Of a stretch of DNA of 64,000 nucleotides, positions 1 to 9,228 are shown piece by piece (the first letter of the stretch is position 1; each line of letters begins with the position of its first letter). Below the pieces are notes generated by a model. It saw nothing but the letters and a program-made list of their open reading frames with translations, was not told where the DNA came from and searched no databases. The translations under genes were made by a program, and so were the position numbers. The stretch covers positions 94,878-158,877 of the forward strand of contig NZ_VIRW01000006.1 of the NCBI RefSeq assembly GCF_009760905.1, written 5' to 3'. Source of the stretch: Chitinibacter sp. GC72 (GTDB lineage: Bacteria > Pseudomonadota > Gammaproteobacteria > Burkholderiales > Chitinibacteraceae).

Positions 1-213
1 TCAGTTGCCGGATGGCGATGTCGCCGTCGGCCGTGATGCTGATAAGGTCTGCAGAAGTCTCGCCGTCAAGTTCGCATCGCGCTTCTGCATTAACGCTGCT
101 GGCGGCGGCTGAATCGAAGGCGCCGAGGGTGGCGGGCTTTGCGGGTTTTGCATACAGCCGCACAGCACGAGTGCGAGCATCACGCAGCAGTTTGTCGATT
201 TCGGTCTGTGCAT
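1..213 (-). CDS. Rz1-like outer-membrane spanin lipoprotein nested in Rz
   Basis: This frame lies wholly inside the Rz-like gene in another reading frame. It encodes a short signal sequence ending in a lipobox-like LCGC, with the lipidated cysteine near residue 20, followed by a proline-rich stretch (residues 23-39). These are the marks of Rz1 outer-membrane lipoproteins, which pair with Rz to fuse the two membranes. The start could be the codon at 213 or the internal ATG at 180, which sits closer to the hydrophobic core. The stop codon is the first three bases of the window. Family known; identity inferred from nesting, lipobox and proline content. Confidence 0.75.
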   Translation of the reverse strand: MHRPKSTNCCVMLALVLCGCMQNPQSPPPSAPSIQPPPAALMQKRDANLTARLLQTLSASRPTATSPSGN

Positions 214-466
214 CGGTCATTTCCTTCTGATGTTGGGCATCAAGCGCGGCCGCTTTGCTGGCCTGCAGCTTGTCCCGCGTGCGCTGCGCGGCTTGGGCGT
301 CTAGCCGGGCTTGCTGCTCAGCCGCGATGCGCTTGGTGTCTTTGAGCTGCCAGCTTTTTTCTGTCTGCGTCGAACCCAGCCACGCACCGCCCAATGCAGC
401 AGCGACGAGCAGGCCTACACCGAGCAGGATTTTGTACGGCGTGGGAATAAGGCTGATCTTGAACAT
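1..466 (-). CDS. Rz-like inner-membrane spanin, 3' end beyond window
   Basis: The reading frame from the ATG at 466 stays open to the window edge (155 codons seen). It begins with a short basic stretch and one hydrophobic segment (about residues 11-29) that would anchor it in the inner membrane. A long charged, Gln/Ala-rich region follows that is likely to form a coiled coil in the periplasm. This is the Rz (i-spanin) design. Spanins join inner and outer membrane in the last step of phage lysis. The gene follows holin and endolysin, and a proline-rich lipoprotein frame is nested inside it, which is the classical Rz/Rz1 layout. It falls just below the usual detection because the stop lies outside the window. 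Confidence 0.8.
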   Translation of the reverse strand, partial: MFKISLIPTPYKILLGVGLLVAAALGGAWLGSTQTEKSWQLKDTKRIAAEQQARLDAQAAQRTRDKLQASKAAALDAQHQKEMTDAQTEIDKLLRDARTRAVRLYAKPAKPATLGAFDSAAASSVNAEARCELDGETSADLISITADGDIAIRQL

Positions 467-558
467 TCGTTCGATACCTTTTTAAGCAAGCCAATAGACG
501 CCAAGCCCTACGCGGGTGCTGCGATGCAGCGGGCAAAGTTATCCACTGGCTTTGTGAG

Positions 559-1017
559 TTAAAACCGCAAGAAGCCCTTGCAATCGGCGATCTTTCGCTT
601 GCGCCGCGCCACTTCAAAGCCCTCGCGTGAGCCCTCATCGTTGGTATTGCCTTCGATGGTGAAGACATAAATCCCGATCACGGCTTCCACAATGCCGGTA
701 TGCCCCTTGCCGCCGCCAAAATCCATAATGAATACATCACCCGCCTGTGGCGCACCTTGCACGCGATGAGCCTTGGCTTGGTTCCACATCGCTAACACGC
801 CGCCAGTACGCGGCACGGGGTTGCTGATCTTGAGCTGGCTGGCCGCCTGCATAAATTTTGCGTACACGAAAGCCGCGCACCACGCCGCCGGAAAACCAAC
901 CCCCACCGCGGCCAGCAGACCTTTGACGTAATCACCCCAATTGCTGCCCTTGGGCACTTCGCCCTTACCCTCGTCGGCCACGGCCAGCTTTAATGCTGCA
1001 TCACTCAGCTTGCTCAT
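559..1017 (-). CDS. Phage endolysin with CHAP amidohydrolase domain
   Basis: 152 residues. The CHAP/NlpC-type cysteine peptidase fold is indicated by Cys47 in an AAWCAAF context, His106 in GKGHTGIV, and the EGNTN segment at 122-126. CHAP endolysins cut peptide or amide bonds in peptidoglycan at the end of infection. There is no signal peptide, so release depends on the holin encoded just upstream, whose 3' end overlaps this start by 17 bases, suggesting coupled translation. I chose the ATG at 1017 because the upstream in-frame extension lies inside the holin gene. Most of the protein is the catalytic domain; I see no separate wall-binding domain. Confidence 0.9.
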   Translation of the reverse strand: MSKLSDAALKLAVADEGKGEVPKGSNWGDYVKGLLAAVGVGFPAAWCAAFVYAKFMQAASQLKISNPVPRTGGVLAMWNQAKAHRVQGAPQAGDVFIMDFGGGKGHTGIVEAVIGIYVFTIEGNTNDEGSREGFEVARRKRKIADCKGFLRF

Positions 1018-1321
1018 CACTTGTCCTCTTGTTGATCCAACCTTTTTTTTCCAGAAACAGCCGGGCCCAGTGCTCGACCCCAGACTGACCCAGCGTGCCC
1101 AGCCCACAAGCCACCCCCACCAGGGCGAGTGATGGCGCAGCAAACCACAGCAGCAGTGCCAGTGCCGTCATGCCCAGCACGCCGTTCAGCACCGCGCGCC
1201 CGAGCAACACTTTCCAATTCGGCGCCGCGCCCGTCGCCAGCGCCCGCGCGACCGGCACAATGGCGGCCACCACAAACAGCAGCCCAATCGTTTCCCAAAA
1301 ATTTTTGATTTCTTCGCTCAT
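1001..1321 (-). CDS. Phage holin, three membrane segments
   Basis: 106 residues with hydrophobic segments at about 10-28, 45-62 and 63-80 and a charged C-terminal tail, the topology of class I-type phage holins (resembling Pfam phage holin family 3). Holins form inner-membrane holes that release the endolysin at a set time. A good ribosome site (GGAGGCG, two bases before the ATG at 1321) supports the start. It is the first gene of the lysis cassette, followed by the overlapping endolysin and then Rz/Rz1. A terminator immediately upstream (1338-1362) separates it from the tail genes, so some transcription must read through or start locally. Confidence 0.85.
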   Translation of the reverse strand: MSEEIKNFWETIGLLFVVAAIVPVARALATGAAPNWKVLLGRAVLNGVLGMTALALLLWFAAPSLALVGVACGLGTLGQSGVEHWARLFLEKKGWINKRTSDEQAE

Positions 1322-1337
1322 TACGCCTCCCGGACGT

Positions 1338-1362
1338 AAAAAAACCCGCTCGATTGAGCGGG
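1338..1362 (-). terminator. Intrinsic terminator between tail and lysis genes
   Basis: On the minus strand, a 7-bp stem CCCGCTC/GAGCGGG with an AATC loop is followed by a run of seven T. It lies downstream of the DUF4376 gene and just before the holin, and may reduce lysis-gene expression until late transcription is antiterminated. Confidence 0.75.
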
Positions 1363-1367
1363 CGGGT

Positions 1368-1877
1368 TTACTTGATTTGATAGTCGAGCAAGGCGACCCC
1401 ACTCAAGGCTGCGATTTCATCTTTCATTTCTCGCTGCCGCGCATGGATCGCTGCGCCACGCTGCACGACTACACTCCATAACTGCTGCAACCCAGCGATG
1501 TCCATCGCCACATTTACATTGTCGGCACTCGTCCAGTACCCCAGTGGGTTTGATCCCGCAAGCAAAGCAGACTGAATGCGATCTCGCGCAGCTTGGTCGG
1601 TATCCCAGCGATGCCCCATGTGATCAACACCACCGTTCTCTTGCTGGTCGCGCCAGCGCTGGATTTGGCGGTGCAAGTCAGCCCGCAAGGCTTCGTCGGA
1701 TATTGTGTACGGCGCAATTTCACCATAGTCACCCGCCACCGCCGCCGCGTATATTTCGCGGCCCATTATTTCTGTGTCGTCTGGTGTCGCGGTGAACGGA
1801 ATCCAGCCCAATAAATGATGCTCAATTTCGCAATCAATCCCGCCCGTGCTGTTGTGTTTCGGATTTTTGATCTTCAT
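1368..1877 (-). CDS. DUF4376 protein, tail-fibre associated
   Basis: 169 residues. The C-terminal half (about 70-165) matches the DUF4376 pattern: a WRDQQ segment, then GHRWDTDQAARDRI, and a final helical stretch. DUF4376 proteins are usually found next to phage tail fibres and may act in fibre assembly or as fibre tips; the exact role is unknown. The start ATG directly abuts the stop of the fibre gene (1878), consistent with one transcript. Recognition is by motif pattern only. Confidence 0.7.
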   Translation of the reverse strand: MKIKNPKHNSTGGIDCEIEHHLLGWIPFTATPDDTEIMGREIYAAAVAGDYGEIAPYTISDEALRADLHRQIQRWRDQQENGGVDHMGHRWDTDQAARDRIQSALLAGSNPLGYWTSADNVNVAMDIAGLQQLWSVVVQRGAAIHARQREMKDEIAALSGVALLDYQIK

Positions 1878-2807
1878 TTATGCGATCCTTTGCGCGAGTG
1901 CAAACTGATAGGATGGTCTAATGGCATTGAGTAAACGCCACGTGCCACTGAAGCTAGCCCCAGATGGGAAAATCTGGTCCTGATTCAACTCAACCGTCAG
2001 AAGGCTACTCCCCGCAACGACAGAGCCAGCGGCAAGCGTAGTTGAGGCTCCGTTCCAACAACAAAGCGCAAACGAGCCCACCGCGCCAAAGCCAATGTCG
2101 GTAGTGACTACACCTTTCACTGGCTGATACCAAAGGCACAACCAATTGCCCGACCCCAGAGACACCACTTCCATCGTATCGCCTGCTGCCACGGCCAGAT
2201 TCCCTGGGTTTGGCAAAATTAAGCTTGTTGCATTGCGAACTAGTGTCAAAGCCGAGGTAAAGCGCAAGACACGCCGCAGGCCCGCATTCGCCACACCAAA
2301 TGACGAGATGGTTGTCGTGCCTGTAATCGTGATGTTTTCTGTAGTCGTTGCGCCGATATTAGTGGTGGCCGCTGATGGCACATTGGCCGCTGCCGCGTAA
2401 GGGAAAGAAAATTCAACCCCATCACCCGCGGCGTTGACGACTAAAGCCTTCCCCGCGTTACCAGTCAGACTCGGTAAGCCCGCAGCAGATTGGGCGGCCG
2501 CTGCTGCTGCTTCTGCTGTATTTTTGTACGCCAGCGCCTGATCTTTGCTTTGCGCTGCCGCCGATGCACTACCCGCCGCTGCCAATTCGCTCGCACTGGC
2601 GGCGCTGGCGCTACCGGCGGCGGCGTTTTTAAGCGCCGTCATCGCCGTTGTAAACGCACCGCTCAAGTAGCTGGCCAGCGCATTAATCTGCGTTGTCCAG
2701 GGCACCAGCGCTGCCACAAACACATTGGCTTTGTCGGAAAAAACATCCCCATCGTCGGTGCGCGCGGGCACTGGCGGCAATGGATTAATAGTTGGCATTT
2801 CGTCCAT
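1878..2807 (-). CDS. Phage tail fibre-like protein
   Basis: 309 residues. The N-terminal part is followed by an Ala/Ser/Lys-rich stretch (about residues 60-115) of the kind that forms coiled-coil trimers in phage fibres. A beta-rich Thr/Asn/Gly region follows that resembles tail-fibre shafts and tips. This architecture suggests a receptor-binding or side fibre. The gene overlaps the upstream tail gene by one base and abuts the DUF4376 gene downstream. No enzymatic motif is visible. Fibre proteins vary quickly, so the call rests on architecture and position. Confidence 0.65.
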   Translation of the reverse strand: MDEMPTINPLPPVPARTDDGDVFSDKANVFVAALVPWTTQINALASYLSGAFTTAMTALKNAAAGSASAASASELAAAGSASAAAQSKDQALAYKNTAEAAAAAAQSAAGLPSLTGNAGKALVVNAAGDGVEFSFPYAAAANVPSAATTNIGATTTENITITGTTTISSFGVANAGLRRVLRFTSALTLVRNATSLILPNPGNLAVAAGDTMEVVSLGSGNWLCLWYQPVKGVVTTDIGFGAVGSFALCCWNGASTTLAAGSVVAGSSLLTVELNQDQIFPSGASFSGTWRLLNAIRPSYQFALAQRIA

Positions 2808-3709
2808 TAAATCAACCCTTTAATCGTTAAATTGCAGTCGGAGATCTCGGCGTACTGGATCACGGTCGAGAAATCCTCAAAAATGCCGTACACCACGGTG
2901 ACATCGTATTGCTCGCTGGCAATCCACAAGCACGGTACCGAGAGCAACCGGGTAAAAAAAGCATCCATGGCGTCGAGCTGGTTGTTCGGCAGCTTCATGG
3001 CCCACGTCACTTCGCGGGCGTTATTGCCTTTTTTCAGATCGTAATTGCCCCAGCGGTCGCGCTCGCGGCGGCTGAAATCGAGCAACGTATGCCGCGCCCC
3101 GGCTTCAACGCCGTAGCCGAACTTGACGACGCGCCCGACAATCAGCGTGCCGCACTGCGCATTACCGCTGGCGACGCTGAGCGTGAGACGGATTTTGGCC
3201 GTGGCGTAAGCGGGTAAATCGGTGAGCACCAGCGTTTTTCGCCGACGAATCGGTGCAAAAAACCATGACCGCCAGTCAAGCACTTCGCTGTTGTCAATCA
3301 ACTGCACCGTGCGGTCGTACACCGTACCTTCCAGCGGGTCGATCACTTCAATGCGCGCCGTATCGGCATCGAGATTGAGCAGGCCGATGGCATCGCACAC
3401 CCGCCCCGGCGTGATCTCGACGACGATACTGCCCGCGTGGGTAGTGGCCGTGCTGTTGATGCTGTCAAACATCGCCCAGCGATTCGTTGGGCCTACGCGC
3501 AGCCAGCTGGTGGTATCCAGCTCGGGCGCGGTGGTGCCCGCGCCTGCGGCTGCACGCTCGTACACCGAATGGGTTTGCGTGCGGATCACCCGCGCGCCCA
3601 CGGCGTAAGGCGAGCCCGACACCCACGCGGGATAGTCAGTCTCAAGCACATTGCTGGCGGTGAGCTTGCTATCCACCACCGCCAGCGGCTCGACAATTTT
3701 TAACGTCAT
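2807..3709 (-). CDS. Phage tail protein of unknown function
   Basis: 300 residues, encoded between the tape measure and the fibre. It contains a segment resembling small carbohydrate-binding modules (near residues 28-70: YPAWVSGSPYAVGA pattern, then a YER and a W) seen in many virion proteins. The rest looks beta-rich. Position suggests a distal tail or baseplate component. The ATG at 3709 overlaps the tape-measure stop (ATGA-type), so it is translationally coupled. I do not recognise a specific family; the carbohydrate-binding idea is an inference from the pattern. Confidence 0.6.
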   Translation of the reverse strand: MTLKIVEPLAVVDSKLTASNVLETDYPAWVSGSPYAVGARVIRTQTHSVYERAAAGAGTTAPELDTTSWLRVGPTNRWAMFDSINSTATTHAGSIVVEITPGRVCDAIGLLNLDADTARIEVIDPLEGTVYDRTVQLIDNSEVLDWRSWFFAPIRRRKTLVLTDLPAYATAKIRLTLSVASGNAQCGTLIVGRVVKFGYGVEAGARHTLLDFSRRERDRWGNYDLKKGNNAREVTWAMKLPNNQLDAMDAFFTRLLSVPCLWIASEQYDVTVVYGIFEDFSTVIQYAEISDCNLTIKGLI

Positions 3710-6700
3710 GTACGCACCTCGGGTTGGCCTTCGTTTTCCCAGCGTTTGAGCACTTTGGCCGTGCTGGCGGTGTTTTCAGCAATCGCCCGATTTTGCGCGG
3801 CGGCATCGCTGCGCAGCGCTTTGAGCTCGGCCAGCAGATCGGCATTGGCTTGCGCCAGCTGCTCGATGCGCGCTTCGGCGGCGCTGCTGCGCTCGCCCTG
3901 GGCTTGCATCAATACCACCAGTGCTTCGGCATACTGCTGATGCGCGGTTTTTAAATCGCGCGTCTCTTGCCAGGTGCCGTTGGCGATTTCCAAGGCTTCT
4001 TTAGCGTTGACCAGCAGGCCATCGAGCCGCTCGATATTCGCGTCAAACTGGTCTTTTTCCAGCTTGATTTGATCGTCGAGCTTTTGCTGATTGTCTTTGT
4101 GCTGCGCATCAAGCAAGCCCAGCTGGTCTGCCGAGCTCTTTTCAAACGCGGCAATCGAGGCCGAGCCACTGCTTTGCACCGCCGATAGGCTTTGCTCCAG
4201 CAGCGCAATCTGACGATCTGCGCTGCTGATCTGGCCAGTTGCAGCGCTGCCCAGCTCACGCAACATGCCGGCCACGCGCAATTGCTCGCGCAGAAAGTCT
4301 TGTTGCGAGCCAAACAAACCCTCGTCGAGCCGGTCCAGCCCCTTGAGTTGATCGGCAAAGCCTTCGCTCGGGTTAAACTGCCCCTTGCGTGACAAATCCA
4401 GCGCTTGCGCCAGCGCCTGCTTGGCTTGCGCATAGCGCAGCTCGCCAAATTGCACCGAGCCGGAAGTCACGCGGTCGTAAGCGCTCGTCACTTCCCCGGC
4501 CAGACTGCGCCAGCGGTCAGCCACGCCCCGCGCCGCATCGATCTGCGAGCGATAACCCGAAGCTAGATTGTCGGCCTGCGTACGCATGGCCTGCAGCTGG
4601 TCGCTGTTTTGCTTGATCAGCAAAGCCTTTTGGTCGTCAAACGCCTTGGTCTCTGCGTCTTTCTGCGCCTGCAGCGCATCAAGCCGCACATTCAGTGCTT
4701 TGCCAGCCGCGGTTTTTTCAGCCGCCACGCTGCGCTCTAAACCAGCAAAGGCCGATGAGGCGGCAGCGCTCAGACCATCGAGTGCGGCTTTTTGATCCTG
4801 CAGCGCGGTAATCTGGTCAAACAGCGCCCAATTGCTGGCGTCGAGCGCGTTTTTTTCCCGCTCACGCAGCGCAACCGTGTTGCCTTGTAGCTGCAGCAGC
4901 TGAGTTTCCAGCCCATAGCGCTCGCTGGCCACTTCTTTAAACGATTTGGCCGCATTGGCTGTGTCGTTCAAGATCGGGTTCAGCTCGGCAAACGTGCCTG
5001 CCACTTGCAACAAAGTGCTGTAGGTCTTGCGGCCGGATTCGCTAGTCAGATCTTGCGAATCGACCAACGCGCGGAATGCATCGCGGGTCGCGGGCACGGC
5101 CACGCCGACCCCGGACAGGCTGTCGGTCATGTTTTTCAGCGCTTGGGCGCTGCGCTCGGATTCAGAATAAAAATTCTGATAATAGCTATTGATACTGCCC
5201 GACAAGCCTTCCAGCCCACCGTTGAGCGCCAACAGCGCATCTTTGGCGTCGTAGCCGAGATTGGCCAGATTGCCGAATGGCATCAGCGCAATCAGGGCGC
5301 TGAACTGCTGCACCTGCGTGGCCTGCGCGCTGATCTTGGCGACCATCTCGCCCACATCGCCACCGGCATCGATGATGCTGCGCACCGCGGCGGGGATGTC
5401 TGATTTGCTCAGCGCATCAATGATCGCGCCGTTGAGCTCGGCAGAGTATGCTTTGGCGGCCTCATCCGCGCTGAAATTACCGCGAAACGACTGCGCAAAG
5501 GTTTTACCAAACACACTGCCATCGCTGAGCGTGCCCCCGGCAAAAACGCCACCTTTGCCGCGCGTACTGGTTTCCAGCCCGCCGTAAGCACCGGTGACGG
5601 AAACCGTAGAACCCACGGCATTCAATATACCGTTGGCGGTTTTGATCATTTCAGCCAGCGATTTGCCCGCCGCACCGCCAGTAAAATCGCCGCCACTCGG
5701 GCCTTCTGACTGCCAGATTTGCCCTGCTGCGTTTGCGCTAAAGCCAGCGCCGCTGCGGGTTTCGCCTTTGAATGCCCCTTTGAGCAGCGAAAAAGCGGCG
5801 ATAGCTAGGCCGATATAGGGCACTGCGGCGGTAATGCCGCTAGCCAAGCCGCCCAGCGAAGTGGCCAGTGAGCTGGCGGCGGCTGTGGCTCCCTGCCCAG
5901 CGACTGATGCAGTCCCCAGCCCTAAACCCAAAGCGGAAGCCGAAGTACCGATCTGGCCGATACCCAACAAGCCAGCGCCCTTGGTGAGCAAGGTGCCCAG
6001 CCCACTGGACAGGGTATTGAGCATTTCTGTATTTTGCGTGGCCGCATTTGCTGTACCCGCAATACCCCCAAGCCCCAGCGCATTAATGCCACCCACCACG
6101 CCAATCTTGACCAGAGGCTGCAGCACGGTGGACTTGAACATATTGACTAGCGAGTCGCGGAAATTTTTGGCTGCGTCTTTTCCGCTCTCAAATCCCCGCA
6201 TTAGCGCATCGCTAATACCTTGCGTCATGCTATCGGCGGTTTTTTGCCACTCTTCCCGTGATTTACGCGCTGCATCGGCGGCGATTTTGGCTTGCTCAGC
6301 GCCAAATTCCGCATCGGCCAGCTGCTGCTGATAGCCCAAGGCCTCACGCATTGCCGCGATCTGGTCTTTGAGCAGTTTCAGCTCGGTATCCATCGTATTA
6401 ATGCCCGCGCCGCTGGCCGCTTCGCGCTGCAGATCGGTGAGCAATAGCTCTTTTTTAGCTAAATTCAGCTGGGCGATTTCGACTTTGCTCAAGCCGAAAA
6501 TCTCCGCTTCCTGCCGCGCCGACGCAACCAGATCGGCATTGGCCTTGGCGGCCTCGGCAAAGGTTTTGTTCAACCGATCAAGCTCTTCACGCGCAAACTT
6601 GGCGCTGCGCAGCTTGTCGATTTGCGCGGTCCAGTCATCCAACTGCTTGGTGCTGTCCGCCAAGGGTTTAGCGAGCTTTTCAGCCTCGAGGCGCAGCTTG

Positions 6701-8871
6701 CCAAATTCATCTAAACCCTCTTCAGCCAAGCGCTTGGATAGCGATTCGCCGAAGCTGGCGGCGGCTTCAGTGGCTTTTTCAAATGCCCGCTGAGCTTCGC
6801 TCACCCCCTTGGAAACATTGGAAACCGCAGGCTTGAAGCTATTATCCAGCTCGGCACGCAGCTCCTGATAGGCTTTTTTGGCCTGCGCAATCGCCACCGG
6901 ATTACCAGCAGCTTCGGCCAGCGTCTTGCCGTATTTCGCGCCCAATTCTTGCACCGCAGCGTCATACCGACCCGCACGGGTAAGCCCCAGAAAAGCAGAC
7001 AAGGCATTGCCAGTTGCCGCTGCCACACCACCCATCTGCGCTTTTAAACCCGCCGCCTGATCGGTAGCCAGCTTTAATTCAGCGTTATATTGCTTCTGCT
7101 TCGCACTAGCGGCTGTGATTTCGCCTTCAACCCCCGCAAGCCCGACCTTCAAACGCTCGGCCATGACGGGATCTGCAGTTGAGATTAATCCCTGAATGCG
7201 GTTTTTCTTTTCATTCAGGGCTTCTAATTGCTTATTGACCTCACTCAATCCTTCATTGAGATCGCCCACTACACCGGTGCCAAATTTGCGCTCTTTCTGC
7301 AGCTCATTGAGTCGCGCATCAGCCCGTTCAATGGCACCTTCGCTACTATCCCCCCATAGTGCCCACGCAGCAGATCCTGCCATCAGTAAAGTGGTAACCA
7401 CACCGATTGGACCACCAAGCAACCCCACCGCACGTCCCAACATCGATACACCCGCACCAGCGGCTTGCGCAGTCGAATTCGCAACAATTTGCGCTTGGGC
7501 AAGATGACCAGAGGCCACGGCTGCCGCTTCGGTCGCCAAAGTTTGCGCTTGTCGCACTGCAACAAGCTGAGACCCTACAGACGCCTGAGCTCGCTCAGCT
7601 GCAGCCAACTGCAAACTGAGCGCGGCCATTTCACGCACACGGGCGGCACGGCCAGTGTCAGATATTTGAGCCCGGAGACGGACTTGCTCAAGCTCTATTT
7701 CTGCCTTGATAACCTGAATGGTCGAAGCTAAGCGCGCACGATCATCTGCGATTTGCTGCTGCGTAGCCAGAGTTGCATTACGGGCCGCCAGCAGCTTTGC
7801 ATCGGCCGCAGACTTTTCAGCTGCGGCGCGTTGCAGCGCCGATTGCGCCTGCAAGGCCGCATCACGCGCCGCCTCCCGGCTCGCCACTGAAGTAGCCAGC
7901 GCAGCCTGTGCTGCCTGCGCCATGCTTGCCACCACCCGCCCCGACAAAACAGCCGCCAGACCTCCGGCGACGACAGCCAAGGTATCCATATTATCCGCGA
8001 CCACACGAATGGTCGCAGTCATGGCGCCGCCAACGCCAGAATCGTTGATCTTGCGGAAAGTACCATCCCAGGCATCGCCCAGATTGGAAATCGCGCCTTC
8101 CATCGTCGCCATTTTTTCGGCGGCGGCGCCGGCGAATTGAACCTCACCCAAGCGGCGCAAATAGCCCTCGATCTCTTGGGCGTTGTTTTTTACTGTGGTG
8201 GTGACGCCTTGGAATGTAAGCTGGAATTCCTCGCCATTCTTCTGCGCGGTAATGCCAAACTCTTTCAGCCGTTCCATCTCACCCGTGGCGGCATCGGCGA
8301 CGGCTTCAATCATCTGGGTCAGCGGCTTACCCACCGCCGCTGCGGTATTGGCGTAGCTCTCAATCGCCTTGGCAGACGGATCAAGCCCCAGGTTTTTCAG
8401 CTTAACAAATGCACCGACTGTATCAGCCAGCGACTCGGGCAGATCGCCAGCAAGGCCTTGCAGCTCGGCAAACTTGGCCTTAGCCAGCTCAGCCGAACCG
8501 GTTGCGGTTTTCAACTGGGCATTGAGATTGCCAAATTCGCGCTCAACACTCACCAGCTTTGATAGGCCGGCAGCGGCGGCACCAGCCCCAAGCAAAGCCT
8601 GAGTAAAATCAGCAACGCCACTGCCTTGAAACGCCGACACGGCCATGCCATCTACACGACTGAGCGAATTGGCCAAGCCCGCAGCAGCAGCGGCAGAGCC
8701 ATTGAGCTGGTTTGCCATTTCGCGCGCAGCACGCGCCACAGCGCCCCCACCCTGCCCGGCACTCCCCAGATCACGATCCATTTTGCTGATCGCATCACTG
8801 GCACGCCGGGTGCCCGATTCCACACCCTGCGTATCGGCAGTAATCTTAATTTTGACTTGATTATCAGCCAT
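3706..8871 (-). CDS. Tail tape measure protein
   Basis: 1721 residues, by far the longest gene of the prophage, in the position of lambda gpH. It has long Ala/Gln/Glu/Lys-rich helical stretches (about 330-480 and the C-terminal 300 residues) and a hydrophobic glycine-rich middle (about 950-1080). Tape measure proteins set tail length and are threaded into the host membrane at DNA ejection. I chose the ATG at 8871, which overlaps the preceding frame by eight bases (ATGGCTGA), rather than an upstream in-frame extension that lies inside that gene. Length would predict a long flexible tail. Confidence 0.9.
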   Translation of the reverse strand: MADNQVKIKITADTQGVESGTRRASDAISKMDRDLGSAGQGGGAVARAAREMANQLNGSAAAAAGLANSLSRVDGMAVSAFQGSGVADFTQALLGAGAAAAGLSKLVSVEREFGNLNAQLKTATGSAELAKAKFAELQGLAGDLPESLADTVGAFVKLKNLGLDPSAKAIESYANTAAAVGKPLTQMIEAVADAATGEMERLKEFGITAQKNGEEFQLTFQGVTTTVKNNAQEIEGYLRRLGEVQFAGAAAEKMATMEGAISNLGDAWDGTFRKINDSGVGGAMTATIRVVADNMDTLAVVAGGLAAVLSGRVVASMAQAAQAALATSVASREAARDAALQAQSALQRAAAEKSAADAKLLAARNATLATQQQIADDRARLASTIQVIKAEIELEQVRLRAQISDTGRAARVREMAALSLQLAAAERAQASVGSQLVAVRQAQTLATEAAAVASGHLAQAQIVANSTAQAAGAGVSMLGRAVGLLGGPIGVVTTLLMAGSAAWALWGDSSEGAIERADARLNELQKERKFGTGVVGDLNEGLSEVNKQLEALNEKKNRIQGLISTADPVMAERLKVGLAGVEGEITAASAKQKQYNAELKLATDQAAGLKAQMGGVAAATGNALSAFLGLTRAGRYDAAVQELGAKYGKTLAEAAGNPVAIAQAKKAYQELRAELDNSFKPAVSNVSKGVSEAQRAFEKATEAAASFGESLSKRLAEEGLDEFGKLRLEAEKLAKPLADSTKQLDDWTAQIDKLRSAKFAREELDRLNKTFAEAAKANADLVASARQEAEIFGLSKVEIAQLNLAKKELLLTDLQREAASGAGINTMDTELKLLKDQIAAMREALGYQQQLADAEFGAEQAKIAADAARKSREEWQKTADSMTQGISDALMRGFESGKDAAKNFRDSLVNMFKSTVLQPLVKIGVVGGINALGLGGIAGTANAATQNTEMLNTLSSGLGTLLTKGAGLLGIGQIGTSASALGLGLGTASVAGQGATAAASSLATSLGGLASGITAAVPYIGLAIAAFSLLKGAFKGETRSGAGFSANAAGQIWQSEGPSGGDFTGGAAGKSLAEMIKTANGILNAVGSTVSVTGAYGGLETSTRGKGGVFAGGTLSDGSVFGKTFAQSFRGNFSADEAAKAYSAELNGAIIDALSKSDIPAAVRSIIDAGGDVGEMVAKISAQATQVQQFSALIALMPFGNLANLGYDAKDALLALNGGLEGLSGSINSYYQNFYSESERSAQALKNMTDSLSGVGVAVPATRDAFRALVDSQDLTSESGRKTYSTLLQVAGTFAELNPILNDTANAAKSFKEVASERYGLETQLLQLQGNTVALREREKNALDASNWALFDQITALQDQKAALDGLSAAASSAFAGLERSVAAEKTAAGKALNVRLDALQAQKDAETKAFDDQKALLIKQNSDQLQAMRTQADNLASGYRSQIDAARGVADRWRSLAGEVTSAYDRVTSGSVQFGELRYAQAKQALAQALDLSRKGQFNPSEGFADQLKGLDRLDEGLFGSQQDFLREQLRVAGMLRELGSAATGQISSADRQIALLEQSLSAVQSSGSASIAAFEKSSADQLGLLDAQHKDNQQKLDDQIKLEKDQFDANIERLDGLLVNAKEALEIANGTWQETRDLKTAHQQYAEALVVLMQAQGERSSAAEARIEQLAQANADLLAELKALRSDAAAQNRAIAENTASTAKVLKRWENEGQPEVRT

Positions 8872-9169
8872 CTTTTTTCTCTTTCGCCCAGACCGTGAGC
8901 GTTTCGATTTCGAGCTGGCGCAGGGCGTCGAACACGGCGGACTTCTCGCCGGGCTCAATGCCCATGCAGTCGTACACCATCGGCAGCGCGCTGTAGTCCA
9001 GCCCTGTCTCACCCCCAAAGCCCACGCGCCACTGGGTTTGCATGGCTAAAAACACACTCAGCGCAGTCCAGTGCTCGGGGTAAACCTCGACCTGATCGGG
9101 GGCGTCATCGCGCGGCGTAGCCCACAGGGCCATTAGCTGGGGCGGCACATCACCAAAGGCGTCGGGCAC
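8864..9169 (-). CDS. DUF1799-like tail assembly protein, likely frameshift extension (GT-like)
   Basis: The stand-alone frame starts at a GTG (9169) and encodes 101 residues with the pattern WTALSVFLAMQTQWR and GLDYSAL, typical of DUF1799-like phage proteins placed before the tape measure. The same frame is open back to 9237, where it meets a slippery heptamer at the end of the upstream tail chaperone. The natural product is therefore probably the T part of a G-GT fusion made by -1 frameshifting, as in lambda. The extension adds about 23 residues before the GTG. I see no good ribosome site for the GTG. Confidence 0.75.
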   Translation of the reverse strand: MPDAFGDVPPQLMALWATPRDDAPDQVEVYPEHWTALSVFLAMQTQWRVGFGGETGLDYSALPMVYDCMGIEPGEKSAVFDALRQLEIETLTVWAKEKKDG

Positions 9170-9228
9170 ACCGCCAGCGGCGGGCGCCTTTTTAAGCCGG
9201 TTTTGGGCAAAGCGCCGCGCGATGGCTT